DNA of 64,000 nt from the NCBI GenBank assembly GCA_019423025.1, contig JAHZCD010000002.1, positions 130,615 through 194,614 of the forward strand. The letters run 5' to 3'. How positions within the stretch are numbered: position 1 is the first letter of the stretch; each line of letters begins with the position of its first letter. This DNA is from Haemophilus sp. Lineage in GTDB: Bacteria; Pseudomonadota; Gammaproteobacteria; Enterobacterales; Pasteurellaceae. Both the position numbers and the translations under genes were made by a program. The notes below the pieces were generated by a model. The model searched no databases. It was not told where the DNA came from and saw nothing but the letters and a program-made list of their open reading frames with translations. Below are positions 1-8,362 of this stretch, piece after piece.

Positions 1-55
1 AACCAGTGACCCCCTCCTTGTAAGGGAGGTGCTCTCCCAACTGAGCTAATCGCCC
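1..55 (-). tRNA. tRNA-Val (TAC), 3' part cut by window edge
   Basis: This is the 5' acceptor, D-arm, anticodon arm and variable region of a tRNA on the minus strand, cut at the window start. The anticodon loop reads TAC inside the same stem as the two complete copies that follow. It is the last gene in transcription order of a tandem run of at least three identical tRNA-Val genes. Confidence 0.93.
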
Positions 56-114
56 ACATAAGAAAAGCGTTTAAATAATGGGAAAGTTTGAGCGGAAAGA
101 ACACTTTAGAAAAG

Positions 115-190
115 TGGTGGGCGATACCGGTCTCGAACCAGTGACCCCCTCCTTGTAAGGGAGGTGCTCTCCCAACTGAGCTAATCGCCC
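115..190 (-). tRNA. tRNA-Val (TAC)
   Basis: This is a complete 76-nt cloverleaf on the minus strand with an encoded CCA end. Acceptor GGGCGAT pairs with ATCGCCC. The anticodon arm is CTCCC-TTACAAG-type with TAC at the centre, which reads GUA and other GUN codons. It is identical to the flanking copies, and the spacers between copies are short (45-60 nt), so the copies are probably one transcription unit. Confidence 0.96.
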
Positions 191-234
191 GCTTGGTCAA
201 ACTTTTACAACATTAAAGCCAACTTTGGAAAAAG

Positions 235-310
235 TGGTGGGCGATACCGGTCTCGAACCAGTGACCCCCTCCTTGTAAGGGAGGTGCTCTCCCAACTGAG
301 CTAATCGCCC
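235..310 (-). tRNA. tRNA-Val (TAC)
   Basis: This is a second complete 76-nt copy with an encoded CCA, identical to the gene at 115-190. It is the first of the run in transcription order. The A+T-rich stretch at 311-400 would hold the promoter for the cluster and separates it from the divergent gltX. Confidence 0.96.
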
Positions 311-482
311 TTAATGTTGTGGATTGGCATTATAAGTATAATGAGATTTCAGTCAATATATTTTTATGAAAAAGCGTCTAGTTGTTGCAAAAATAGGCAT
401 AAAATCAGATTTTTTATTTAGAAGTCACGCAAGTCGTAGTAAAATAAAGGTAATTTTTGTAAATGAATAGGTTATTAAGAAA

Positions 483-1925
483 ATGAAAATTGATCCTCCT
501 TTTGAATTAGATCCGAATGTCAAAGTACGTACGCGTTTTGCCCCAAGTCCGACAGGTTATTTGCACGTAGGTGGCGCACGTACAGCCCTTTATTCTTGGT
601 TATTTGCAAAACATAACAATGGTGAGTTTGTACTACGTATTGAAGATACTGATTTGGAGCGTTCTACACCAGAAGCAACAGCGGCAATCATTGAAGGGAT
701 GGAGTGGTTAAACCTTGCTTGGGAGCATGGTCCTTATTATCAAACCAAACGCTTTGATCGTTACAATCAAGTGATTGATGAAATGATTGAGCAAGGCTTG
801 GCTTATCGTTGCTATTGCTCTAAAGAGCGCCTAGAAGAATTACGTCATACACAAGAGCAAAACAAAGAAAAACCACGTTATGACCGTCATTGTTTACATG
901 ATCATAATCATGCAGCCGATGAGCCACATGTTGTACGTTTTAAAAACCCAACAGAAGGTTCAGTCGTGTTTGATGATGCAGTGCGTGGTCGTATTGAAAT
1001 CAGCAACAGTGAATTAGATGATTTAATTATTCGTCGTACCGATGGTTCACCAACCTACAACTTCTGTGTGGTAGTGGATGACTGGGATATGGGCATTACT
1101 CACGTTGTGCGTGGTGAAGACCATATTAACAACACCCCGCGTCAAATTAATATCTTAAAAGCGTTAGGCGCACCAATTCCAGTATATGCGCACGTTTCCA
1201 TGATTAATGGTGATGATGGTCAAAAACTCTCAAAACGTCATGGTGCGGTAAGTGTGATGCAATATCGTGATGACGGTTATTTACCCGAAGCCTTAATCAA
1301 CTATCTTGTTCGTTTAGGTTGGGGTCATGGTGACCAAGAGATCTTTACACGTGAAGAAATGATTAAATTCTTCGAATTAGATCACGTGAGTAAATCTGCA
1401 AGTGCATTTAACACAGAAAAATTATTGTGGTTAAATCATCATTACATTCGTGAATTACCACCTGAATATGTGGCCAAACACCTTGCATGGCACTATAAAG
1501 ATCAAGGTATTGATACATCAAATGGCCCAGCATTAACTGAAATCGTGACGATGCTTGCAGAACGTTGTAAAACCTTAAAAGAAATGGCATCAGCAAGCCG
1601 TTATTTCTTCGAAGAGTTTGAAAGCTTTGATGAAGCGGCAGTGAAGAAACACTTTAAAGCAGCAGCGATTGAACCACTTGAAAAAGTAAAAGAAAAATTG
1701 ACCGCACTTTCTAGCTGGGATTTACATTCTACTCATGAAGCGATTGAACAAACCGCGGCTGAATTAGAAGTGGGGATGGGTAAAGTCGGGATGCCATTAC
1801 GTGTGGCTGTAACTGGCTCAGGTCAATCACCTTCTATGGACGTGACATTAGTGGGTATTGGCCGTGAACGTGTGTTAGCGCGTATCCAACGTGCCATTGA
1901 TTTTATTAAATCTCAAAACGCTTAA
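483..1925 (+). CDS. gltX: glutamyl-tRNA synthetase
   Basis: Class I aminoacyl-tRNA synthetase that charges tRNA-Glu with glutamate in the cytoplasm. At 480 residues it has the usual bacterial length. The HIGH-type signature is PSPTGYLHVGG at about 21-31 and the KMSKS-type loop is KLSKR at about 248-252. A Cys-x-Cys and a later Cys (about 110-137) match the zinc-binding insert of proteobacterial GluRS. The start is ATG. The gene stands alone between two tRNA loci, and a GGCTGATAA/TTATCAGCC inverted repeat follows its stop. The assignment is secure. Confidence 0.98.
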   Translation: MKIDPPFELDPNVKVRTRFAPSPTGYLHVGGARTALYSWLFAKHNNGEFVLRIEDTDLERSTPEATAAIIEGMEWLNLAWEHGPYYQTKRFDRYNQVIDEMIEQGLAYRCYCSKERLEELRHTQEQNKEKPRYDRHCLHDHNHAADEPHVVRFKNPTEGSVVFDDAVRGRIEISNSELDDLIIRRTDGSPTYNFCVVVDDWDMGITHVVRGEDHINNTPRQINILKALGAPIPVYAHVSMINGDDGQKLSKRHGAVSVMQYRDDGYLPEALINYLVRLGWGHGDQEIFTREEMIKFFELDHVSKSASAFNTEKLLWLNHHYIRELPPEYVAKHLAWHYKDQGIDTSNGPALTEIVTMLAERCKTLKEMASASRYFFEEFESFDEAAVKKHFKAAAIEPLEKVKEKLTALSSWDLHSTHEAIEQTAAELEVGMGKVGMPLRVAVTGSGQSPSMDVTLVGIGRERVLARIQRAIDFIKSQNA

Positions 1926-1931
1926 TATTTA

Positions 1932-1979
1932 GGCTGATAAGCGGGATTTGATTATTTCAATATTGACAGTTTATCAGCC
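1932..1979. repeat. 9-bp inverted repeat downstream of gltX
   Basis: GGCTGATAA (1932-1940) and TTATCAGCC (1971-1979) are perfect inverted repeats 30 nt apart. There is no clear U-run, so this is not a textbook terminator. The right arm lies in the spacer of the tRNA-Ala promoter, so the hairpin and the promoter overlap. Confidence 0.45.
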
Positions 1980-1991
1980 GAAATTTATCAT
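1963..1991 (+). promoter_or_regulatory. sigma-70 promoter of tRNA-Ala
   Basis: TTGACA (1963-1968), a 17-nt spacer and TATCAT (1986-1991) form a near-consensus promoter. Transcription would start a few bases before the mature tRNA 5' end at 2006. Confidence 0.75.
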
Positions 1992-2004
1992 AGCTTGCGT
2001 TATT

Positions 2005-2081
<77 letters not shown>

Positions 2082-2087
2082 AATTTA

Positions 2088-2124
2088 AAACCTTGAAACT
2101 GAAAGTGAGTTTCAAGGTTTTTTC
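2088..2124. terminator. bidirectional terminator between tRNA-Ala and mtgA
   Basis: AAACCTTGAAAC (2088-2099) pairs with GTTTCAAGGTTT (2109-2120). A T-run follows on the plus strand, and an A-rich stretch upstream gives a U-tract on the minus strand. It would end both tRNA-Ala and the convergent trpR-mtgA transcript. Confidence 0.85.
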
Positions 2125-2136
2125 TTTATGGCAAAT

Positions 2137-2883
2137 CTACATTTCTTTTAGATAATTCAAGCCTAATCCATTCATTTGTCCCATAATCCAGCTTTGTTTT
2201 TTACGAACTAACGCACTAGGCTTATTCACTTTATAGATGATAGGGTTTGGTAAAACCGCTGCGAGTAATGCCGCTTCTGATTGAGTTAAATTCTTCGCCG
2301 ATTTTTTGAAATAATAGCGACTGGCCGCTTCTACACCAAAGATACCATTACCAAATTCTGCGATGTTTAAATATACTTCTAAAATCCGTTCTTTGGACCA
2401 AAAGATTTCCATTAATGCCGTTATGGGAACTTCTAACCCTTTACGAAACCAACTTTGTCCATGCCAGAGAACGAGGTTTTTTGCTGTTTGTTGAGAAATT
2501 GTTGAAGCGCCTCGGGTTCGGCGAGATTTTTCATTAAATTTAAAGGCCTTTTGAATTGCCTCGAAATCAAAGCCCCAATGGTGGGGGAATTTCTGATCTT
2601 CAGCAGCAATCACCGCAAGTTGCATATTCGGTGAGATTTCATCAAGACTTACCCAATCGTATTTGATTGAATAGCTGAAATCCAACTGTAATAAGTGCCC
2701 GATTTTTTGCTGTGCCATATAGGCAGAGAAGGGAACAGGGATAAAGCGGAAGCAAATGAAAAACACCAGGATTGCGAGAGAAAAACGCCACGCAACCCGT
2801 TGCCAATTTTTTTTCCACCAAGAGGGGCGAAAAAGATGTAAAAGTGCGGTCAGAATTCGCTTAGTTTTTTGCAGCTTGCTCAT
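2137..2883 (-). CDS. mtgA: monofunctional biosynthetic peptidoglycan transglycosylase
   Basis: Family GT51 glycosyltransferase that polymerises lipid II into glycan strands at the inner membrane. It has 248 residues, one N-terminal membrane anchor (about 32-50) and the GT51 core without a penicillin-binding domain. The catalytic Glu lies in EDQKFPHHWG (about E95), and the second signature RGASTISQQ is near 124-132. Its start overlaps the end of trpR by 23 nt, so the two are co-transcribed and probably translationally coupled. A DNA uptake sequence (2842-2850) is embedded in the N-terminal coding part. Confidence 0.96.
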   Translation of the reverse strand: MSKLQKTKRILTALLHLFRPSWWKKNWQRVAWRFSLAILVFFICFRFIPVPFSAYMAQQKIGHLLQLDFSYSIKYDWVSLDEISPNMQLAVIAAEDQKFPHHWGFDFEAIQKAFKFNEKSRRTRGASTISQQTAKNLVLWHGQSWFRKGLEVPITALMEIFWSKERILEVYLNIAEFGNGIFGVEAASRYYFKKSAKNLTQSEAALLAAVLPNPIIYKVNKPSALVRKKQSWIMGQMNGLGLNYLKEM

Positions 2884-3169
2884 CGAGTTGGCTTTTCACC
2901 CAGTTTATAAAATCCGGATCCATTGTTTTGAGCATATTAGAACCACGCGTAATGGTTGCCGCACTGGTATTGAGATTTTGTTGGATCTCTCGTTGTGAGA
3001 GATTTTTATCCAATAACTGCGCCACGATTTGTAAACGTAATCCTACTGCATCGCGCTCATCTGGCGTGAGCAGAAGCGTTAATAAATCTTGTGCTTTCCC
3101 TTGTTCAAACGCGGTTTGCAAGGTCGCGAGGAAAGCATTCCATTGTTCTAAATTGCGACTAATATACAT
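2861..3169 (-). CDS. trpR: Trp operon repressor
   Basis: Small dimeric DNA-binding repressor that uses L-tryptophan as co-repressor. It has 102 residues, the family norm. The helix-turn-helix with LSQREIQQNLNTSAATITRG is at about 57-76, and LLTLLLTPDERDAVGLR matches the TrpR dimer core. It is first in a trpR-mtgA pair. A TrpR-like operator at 3182-3199 lies immediately before it, which indicates autoregulation. No trp biosynthetic genes are in the window. Confidence 0.97.
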   Translation of the reverse strand: MYISRNLEQWNAFLATLQTAFEQGKAQDLLTLLLTPDERDAVGLRLQIVAQLLDKNLSQREIQQNLNTSAATITRGSNMLKTMDPDFINWVKSQLDEQAAKN

Positions 3170-3181
3170 ATCAACAATCCT

Positions 3182-3199
3182 ATACTATTAAACTAGTGC
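3182..3199 (-). promoter_or_regulatory. candidate TrpR operator for trpR
   Basis: The 18-mer ATACTATTAAACTAGTGC matches the consensus GTACTAGTTAACTAGTAC at 14 of 18 positions. A minus-strand -10 hexamer TATACT lies at 3204-3209, so the operator would cover the start point. The site is 13 nt upstream of the trpR ATG. The -10 and a third ACTAGT half-site also overlap the slt stop region. Confidence 0.65.
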
Positions 3200-3201
3200 G
3201 A

Positions 3202-5406
3202 CTAGTATAGCCGATCGTATTCCTCTTTGCTAAAGGTTTGTAATTTTTCTTTGTTTTGTAGGTTTTGATAGTAAAAATCGTAAGTTAATACGTTTTGAAC
3301 ATAACCTCGCGTTTCAAAGAATGGAATGGAGGCAATAAATTCATCCATAGCCAATTTGCCATTGGCTCTCGCAAGCCATTTTTCGACACGGCTTGCTCCC
3401 GCATTATAGGCGGAGGCGATCAAAATGCGATTGTTTGGATATTTAGCATTCAGCTCATTTAAGTGCGCCGTACCGAGTAAAATATTATTAAGCGGTTTGA
3501 ATAAATCTAACTCACCGTTATAAGGAAGTTGCTGATTTTCTGCCGTTTTTTGTGCAGTGCTCGGTAATAACTGCATTAATCCTCGAGCATTTGCGGAAGA
3601 TTGTGCCATTGGATTCCAAGCACTTTCTTGGCGAGCAATGGCCATGGCAAAAGTTTTGGTTACACGATTATCCACAATCGCTTGAGGTTCCGTTGCACTG
3701 AGATTCACATTACTGAGGGCAATATCAAAATATTGACTGTAAGCATTTGGTAGACGTAATCCGATATAATCCCATGCTTTCGCAATAATCGACCCATCCA
3801 CGCCTAATTCAAACCAATTTTGTTCATTCGCATATTGGCTTAACGCAAGTTGTTTCTCTTGCGGTAATTTTTCTAATAGAGAACGCCAACGTTGTTTGGC
3901 TGCACCTAATCGATCTAATTGACGCAGTTCTGCTATCTCAGCTAATTCAGCTGAATACTTCTCTTGGATATTGGACTCTTGAGGAATTTTAGGCATATCC
4001 AGTTTGTAGGAATGTCCTAATTTGACCGCAGCCAACATTGGGTAAAAACCACGTTCTTTCGCTAAAGCTTCTAATCGTTGTTTCGCATCTTTATCGGATG
4101 CTTGAGCAGCTATTTTAGCCATCCAATAACGCCATTCTTGTTTTTGTTTCGTCTCATCGGAAAGGGCATTTAACCAGACAAGCAAATCCGTTTGTTGCCA
4201 AATAGCCGTACGTAAACGACGTTCAATGAGGTTATCGGCATTCAGTTTTAGGATTTCTTGATCGCGCCATTGCACAAAGTTAGGGCTTTCATTATCAAAG
4301 AAACGGCTAATAAAGGCGATTTTCCAATCACGTAATTCCGTTTCATTTAATTGCCAATTCTTCGCCCATTGCTCGTAAGGGGTGAAAGTTGGCTCATTCA
4401 TATTTTCCGGAATCGTCCGCAAATAACGAGAAAAACCTAGCACTACGGCAAATTTATTGGTGATTTTATTCGTATTACCATCAATTAATGGCAGTCTCTC
4501 CGCGAGTATTTTCAAATTTGCTGGATTTTTTAAGAGATCCTGATAGAGCGCTAAATGAGCGGCTACTTGTTCGTCTTCTTTAGCATTCTCAATTTTTTCT
4601 AACTCTTTAGCGAGTATTTCGAGGCCTTTCGCATCATTTTTACCAAAGAGCATCTCCGCTTTTTGATAGATCTTCTCTTCAGTCCGTCCACCTTGTGAAT
4701 ACCAAGCAGCCCACAGCTGAGCATCATTCGGAAGTTCAGCATTGTTGAGCCAAAGCTGTTCATATTCAGACAAAATAGCCGATTTATTCTTGTCGTTTGA
4801 TTGATTTTCTGTCATCTGACTGGTATTGGCTGCTTCTATTTGATATTTAGCTGTAAGCACGGCAATTTGTCTTTCCAAATTATTTGGCGTGAGTTTGGCA
4901 AGTGCTTGAGTATCTTCAGCATTGATTAACAACGTAAAAATACTTTGTTCTAATTTTCCACGTAGAAAATGAGAGGAATGTTGCTGAATAAATTGTTCAA
5001 TGTCTGTTCTCAATGCATTCACTTCTTCACGAGGCGTATCGCGATTAACGGTTTTTACACGCGCATCTAAATAAGCCGCCATAGCATCAGTTTGCAATGG
5101 ATAGCCTTTTAAAGAATCAATAAGCCCAAGAAATAATTTGGCATTATTAGAAACATGATTATTTTTGACCGCACTTTTTAGGAGCGATTCTAATTGCAGA
5201 AAAGTCGCTCGTTGTTCAATCAGCTTTAATTCATGAGCGTGCTGTTGTTGTGTCCATTTGGCTTGTTCTTCTGCAAGGTTAATTTGTGGCGCAGTTTCAT
5301 TTTGGCTTTTATGGGCATGTTGATTAGCCAAAGCTGAGCCTGAAAGTGAGGTTAAAATTAATAACGAAATTGTCGCGTGTTTAAGTGCTCGCATAGGAGA
5401 TTCCAT
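3202..5406 (-). CDS. slt: soluble lytic murein transglycosylase (Slt70 type)
   Basis: Periplasmic enzyme that cleaves glycan strands and leaves 1,6-anhydromuropeptides. It has 734 residues, somewhat longer than the roughly 645 of E. coli Slt70. A signal peptide is near the N terminus (hydrophobic ISLLILTSLSGSALA). The long middle region is the alpha-superhelical U-domain. The C-terminal SLT domain holds ARQESAWNP with catalytic Glu about 594, then GLMQLLPSTA and YNAGA motifs. A second ATG four codons in (5394) is an equally possible start, and neither has a clear Shine-Dalgarno sequence. It sits upstream of trpR-mtgA on the same strand, giving two murein enzymes flanking trpR. Confidence 0.95.
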   Translation of the reverse strand: MESPMRALKHATISLLILTSLSGSALANQHAHKSQNETAPQINLAEEQAKWTQQQHAHELKLIEQRATFLQLESLLKSAVKNNHVSNNAKLFLGLIDSLKGYPLQTDAMAAYLDARVKTVNRDTPREEVNALRTDIEQFIQQHSSHFLRGKLEQSIFTLLINAEDTQALAKLTPNNLERQIAVLTAKYQIEAANTSQMTENQSNDKNKSAILSEYEQLWLNNAELPNDAQLWAAWYSQGGRTEEKIYQKAEMLFGKNDAKGLEILAKELEKIENAKEDEQVAAHLALYQDLLKNPANLKILAERLPLIDGNTNKITNKFAVVLGFSRYLRTIPENMNEPTFTPYEQWAKNWQLNETELRDWKIAFISRFFDNESPNFVQWRDQEILKLNADNLIERRLRTAIWQQTDLLVWLNALSDETKQKQEWRYWMAKIAAQASDKDAKQRLEALAKERGFYPMLAAVKLGHSYKLDMPKIPQESNIQEKYSAELAEIAELRQLDRLGAAKQRWRSLLEKLPQEKQLALSQYANEQNWFELGVDGSIIAKAWDYIGLRLPNAYSQYFDIALSNVNLSATEPQAIVDNRVTKTFAMAIARQESAWNPMAQSSANARGLMQLLPSTAQKTAENQQLPYNGELDLFKPLNNILLGTAHLNELNAKYPNNRILIASAYNAGASRVEKWLARANGKLAMDEFIASIPFFETRGYVQNVLTYDFYYQNLQNKEKLQTFSKEEYDRLY

Positions 5407-5414
5407 ATAAAGAG

Positions 5415-5440
5415 AAAGACGGATATTTAGATCCGTCTTT
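5415..5440 (-). terminator. terminator after yciI
   Basis: AAAGACGGAT (5415-5424) and ATCCGTCTTT (5431-5440) form a 10-bp hairpin with a 6-nt loop. A T-rich tail follows on the minus strand. It separates the yciC-yciB-yciA-yciI unit from slt. Confidence 0.7.
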
Positions 5441-5460
5441 GAGTGTAGAGTTCGTTTTAT

Positions 5461-5757
5461 TTAGAAAACTTTTTTGAAAGGCTTCACAATGACATCACCG
5501 TAAACGCCAGCTTCAACATAAGGATCTTGTGCTGCCCAGTCTTTTGCTGCAGACAGGCTTTCGAATTGAGCAATCACAGTTGAGCCGGTAAAGCCAGCTT
5601 CACCTGGATTTTCATCGTCAATGGCAGGATTGGGACCTGCTGTTAATAAGCGACCTTCTGCTTGTAATTGTTTTAAACGAGCAAGATGTTGCTCACGTAC
5701 AGCAAAGCGTTTTTCTAAAGTACCAGGAATATCTTGGGCAAAAATCACGTAATACAT
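5461..5757 (-). CDS. yciI: YciI family protein
   Basis: Small ferredoxin-like-fold protein of unknown physiological role. It has 98 residues and aligns from memory with E. coli YciI over its full length (YVIFAQD start, RLLTAGP, GFTGSTVIAQFES, C-terminal VKPFKKVF). The conserved His (about 23) and the Asp of WAAQDPYVEAGVY are the residues proposed as an active site in the family. Two adjacent ATGs exist. The downstream one (5757) is chosen because it matches the E. coli start and is better spaced from AAAGGA. It is last of a four-gene minus-strand cluster. Confidence 0.93.
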   Translation of the reverse strand: MYYVIFAQDIPGTLEKRFAVREQHLARLKQLQAEGRLLTAGPNPAIDDENPGEAGFTGSTVIAQFESLSAAKDWAAQDPYVEAGVYGDVIVKPFKKVF

Positions 5758-5768
5758 CATTTATCCTT

Positions 5769-6233
5769 TTAACAATTTAATTCTTCGATAGAGGCTAATG
5801 CTCGTTCTAGTTCAAGATTACCTTCACGTGGAATAGAGCGGGATTTGCCGTCTTTTCCTACAGCTACAAAGGTAAATACGGCATCTGTCACGCAGTAACG
5901 TTCCCCAATTGGTTCACTGGCAACTTTTTTCACCCATACTTCTACCTTGATTTTAATAGAAGAACGACCCACACTGAGACATTGGCCGTAACAACACACC
6001 ACGTCACCGACGGCGATAGGCTTAATGAAATTCATACTTTCTACGGCAACGGTGACAACGCGACCATGAGCAATTTCTTTTGCTAGAATTGCTCCGCCCA
6101 TATCCATTTGTGACATAATCCAGCCACCGAAAATATCACCGTTCGCGTTGGTATCTGAAGGCATCGCTAAGGTACGTAATAATAATACGCCTTTAGATTG
6201 ACGACCGTCTTTATCGATAAGATTTGAAACCAT
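5769..6233 (-). CDS. yciA: acyl-CoA thioester hydrolase YciA
   Basis: Hotdog-fold thioesterase that hydrolyses a broad range of acyl-CoAs in the cytoplasm. It has 154 residues. It carries RTLAMPSDTNANGDIFGGWIM, in which the catalytic Asp lies, and the family's MDMGGAI and GDVVCCYG segments. Its ATG shares one base with the yciB stop (TAATG), so the genes are coupled. H. influenzae YciA is one of the characterised members of the family. Confidence 0.96.
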   Translation of the reverse strand: MVSNLIDKDGRQSKGVLLLRTLAMPSDTNANGDIFGGWIMSQMDMGGAILAKEIAHGRVVTVAVESMNFIKPIAVGDVVCCYGQCLSVGRSSIKIKVEVWVKKVASEPIGERYCVTDAVFTFVAVGKDGKSRSIPREGNLELERALASIEELNC

Positions 6234-6787
6234 TATTTGTCCCCGTCATTTTTTTGATCATCTTTAGGTAAGTAACGGTAAATATAAGCACCGCTGACAA
6301 TTGTTGCAATAAAGGTCATACCAAGTAAACCAAAAGATTTGAAATCAACCCAAGCATCTTCAGACATATTTTGGCTGATATAAATATTTACCAGCATACA
6401 CAGAATAAAAAATCCTGCCCAGCCTACATTTAATTTGTTCCACACATTATCCGGTAATTGGATTTCTTTGCCTAATAACTTTTTCACCAGTGGCGTATTG
6501 AATTGGAATTGTGCAACCAATAAAACAATGGCGAAGAGGGCATTAATAATTGTGACTTTCCATTGTAGATATTTGATTTCATTGAAATAAGCAGTAAGCA
6601 ATCCAAAAAAGACGACAGCAATTGCCATGATTTTTTGTTGTTTCTCAATCACGCCATATTTCAGTTTTAGTACAACCATCTGAATGATGGTCGCAATGAC
6701 TAAGACAATCGCCGCTTCACGCACACCAAACATTTTGTAGGAGACGAAAAAGAGAACAAGCGGAATAAATTCAAGAAGTTGTTTCAT
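6233..6787 (-). CDS. yciB: inner membrane septation-associated protein YciB
   Basis: Integral inner membrane protein (IspZ/YciB family) linked in other gammaproteobacteria to cell envelope synthesis and septation. It has 184 residues with about five hydrophobic spans and the typical start LLEFIPLVLFFVSYKM. The C-terminal NIYISQNMSEDAWVDFKSFG segment is typical. It is coupled to yciA downstream and separated by only 1 nt from yciC upstream. It keeps E. coli yciC-yciB-yciA order, but without the tonB gene found there. Confidence 0.93.
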   Translation of the reverse strand: MKQLLEFIPLVLFFVSYKMFGVREAAIVLVIATIIQMVVLKLKYGVIEKQQKIMAIAVVFFGLLTAYFNEIKYLQWKVTIINALFAIVLLVAQFQFNTPLVKKLLGKEIQLPDNVWNKLNVGWAGFFILCMLVNIYISQNMSEDAWVDFKSFGLLGMTFIATIVSGAYIYRYLPKDDQKNDGDK

Positions 6788-6788
6788 A

Positions 6789-7544
6789 TTAAGCCTTCAT
6801 AAATAAGCTGTAAAAACGGTAAGTAAATACCAAAATAAACATTTGAAATAATGCAGCCAAGATACCAACAATAGCACTTAAAAATGATGAACCCAAGATT
6901 GCACCAACGGTATTAACCACTAAAGGAAGAAGTAAATAAGTGAGTAAAGCATAAATAATTAATACACCATTACGCTTAATACCTGCACGCCATACTTGTA
7001 AAGCACTTTGCCCGATAGATTGATTGGACGCAATGTAATGCACAGGCGATAAGCATAGGCGAACAAAGAAAAATAAACCAAATACCATTGAAACAAAGGC
7101 TAGAGGGGAGAGGGCATTTTTGTTTAAAAATGAGCTCATGACATCAGCAAGGCCAAATAAAAGCGGCAAACTCATAAAAATATCTAAAACGACCACACCT
7201 AAAAAACGACGTAATGTAAGCATTAGCCCTTGATTAATCGGATTTTGATTTTGCTGGCTAATATGATGAATAGTTGCAATACCGAAGGTCGCAATAAAAG
7301 ACATCAACAATTGTTGGAATAAAAACGATCCAATCAGTGCAGTTGGCTCTACTTTGCTCAATGCATCAATAATATCCTGTTGTGATGGATTAGGATTATC
7401 ACCCAAACTCGGCATTGGAACGCTCACTAATGCATTAATCAATTGTGTGGCAACAAAGAGTCCAACGAAAATCAGCACGATTTTCCGCTGATTACGCATA
7501 AAATTAAGGCTATCTTGAAAAATCTGAGTAAAGTTAATTTGCAT
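6789..7544 (-). CDS. yciC: YciC family membrane protein
   Basis: Multi-pass inner membrane protein of the YciC/UPF0259 family with unknown function. It has about 251 residues and six or so hydrophobic segments. The ATG at 7544 is chosen. A GTG four codons upstream overlaps the GGGA that serves as ribosome-binding site for 7544. It is first of the yciC-yciB-yciA-yciI cluster. The assignment rests on both the family resemblance and the conserved neighbourhood. Confidence 0.88.
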   Translation of the reverse strand: MQINFTQIFQDSLNFMRNQRKIVLIFVGLFVATQLINALVSVPMPSLGDNPNPSQQDIIDALSKVEPTALIGSFLFQQLLMSFIATFGIATIHHISQQNQNPINQGLMLTLRRFLGVVVLDIFMSLPLLFGLADVMSSFLNKNALSPLAFVSMVFGLFFFVRLCLSPVHYIASNQSIGQSALQVWRAGIKRNGVLIIYALLTYLLLPLVVNTVGAILGSSFLSAIVGILAALFQMFILVFTYRFYSLFMKA

Positions 7545-7560
7545 ACTATATCCCACAATA

Positions 7561-7590
7561 ATAAAACCCCGATTATACAGGGTTTATTGT
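7561..7590 (-). terminator. terminator after purN
   Basis: AAACCC (7564-7569) and GGGTTT (7580-7585), extended by flanking A/T pairs, form a short hairpin with T-rich flanks on both strands. It would end the purM-purN transcript and insulate the yciC cluster. Confidence 0.5.
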
Positions 7591-7655
7591 TTTTTTCATA
7601 AAATCAGGTTGTTTAATGGTGATTTGAGTCTTTCTTTTCAAGAGCGTATATCGCT

Positions 7656-8294
7656 TTACTCATTAGCATAACCATTCGGTGGCAACGGTTTGCCGTCTAA
7701 ATAGGCTTGATTTTCAATGAGTTTTAGTCGATCTTCAACAAACCATTTAATCACTAAAGGATAAATGTGGTATTCCTGTTCACGAGTACGAAGCTCTATC
7801 TCCTCGACGGTATCGCCAGGGAAAATAGGCACTTTAGCTTGTAATACAATAGCGCCTCCATCGATCTCTTCATTGACAAAATGCACGGTTGTACCGTGTT
7901 CGCTGTCGCCATTCTCAAGTGCTCTCTGATAAGTATGTAACCCAGGATATTTGGGTAGAAGGGAAGGATGAATATTTAAAATTTTCCCCGTAAAACGTTG
8001 TGTGAATGGTTTGGTTAAGATTTTCATGTAACCGGCTAACACAATGAGATCAACATTGAGATCCTCTAAATAATCACCGATAGCCTTATCCATATCGAGA
8101 TTGGAGGTAAAATCTTGACGTAAAAAAACGCGGCTAGGAATGCCCGCACTTTTAGCGCGTACTAAGCCAAATGAATCGATTTTATTACTGATGACAGTCA
8201 CAATCTTTCCTGGAATAAACCCAGTTTGACAAGCCTCAATTATTGCTTGAAGATTTGATCCTTGCCCTGAAATCAGGACGGCAATTTTTTTCAT
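7656..8294 (-). CDS. purN: phosphoribosylglycinamide formyltransferase
   Basis: Third step of de novo purine synthesis: transfers formyl from 10-formyl-THF to GAR. It has 212 residues. It begins with VLISGQGSNLQAI (phosphate-binding loop) and carries the catalytic cluster ILNIHPSLLPKYPG (Asn and His, about 107 and 109) and EIDGG (Asp about 145). It lies downstream of purM on the same strand, as in other gammaproteobacteria, and shares its PurR-controlled promoter. Confidence 0.98.
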   Translation of the reverse strand: MKKIAVLISGQGSNLQAIIEACQTGFIPGKIVTVISNKIDSFGLVRAKSAGIPSRVFLRQDFTSNLDMDKAIGDYLEDLNVDLIVLAGYMKILTKPFTQRFTGKILNIHPSLLPKYPGLHTYQRALENGDSEHGTTVHFVNEEIDGGAIVLQAKVPIFPGDTVEEIELRTREQEYHIYPLVIKWFVEDRLKLIENQAYLDGKPLPPNGYANE

Positions 8295-8312
8295 ATTATT
8301 CTACATAAAAGA

Positions 8313-8345
8313 AGGGCGAACCTTTCATTTTGAAATTTTCGCCCT
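8313..8345 (-). terminator. hairpin between purM and purN
   Basis: AGGGCGAA (8313-8320) and TTCGCCCT (8338-8345) form an 8-bp stem followed on the minus strand by TTCTTTT. It lies inside the purM-purN operon, so it may reduce purN relative to purM or stabilise the purM mRNA end rather than stop all transcription. Confidence 0.5.
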
Positions 8346-8362
8346 GAAATGGAAAAGTAAAA

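Noticed and set aside
1..310. Three nearly identical direct repeats with short spacers, resembling a CRISPR-like array
   Set aside because: Each repeat folds as a complete tRNA-Val with anticodon TAC and encoded CCA. It is a tandem tRNA cluster.
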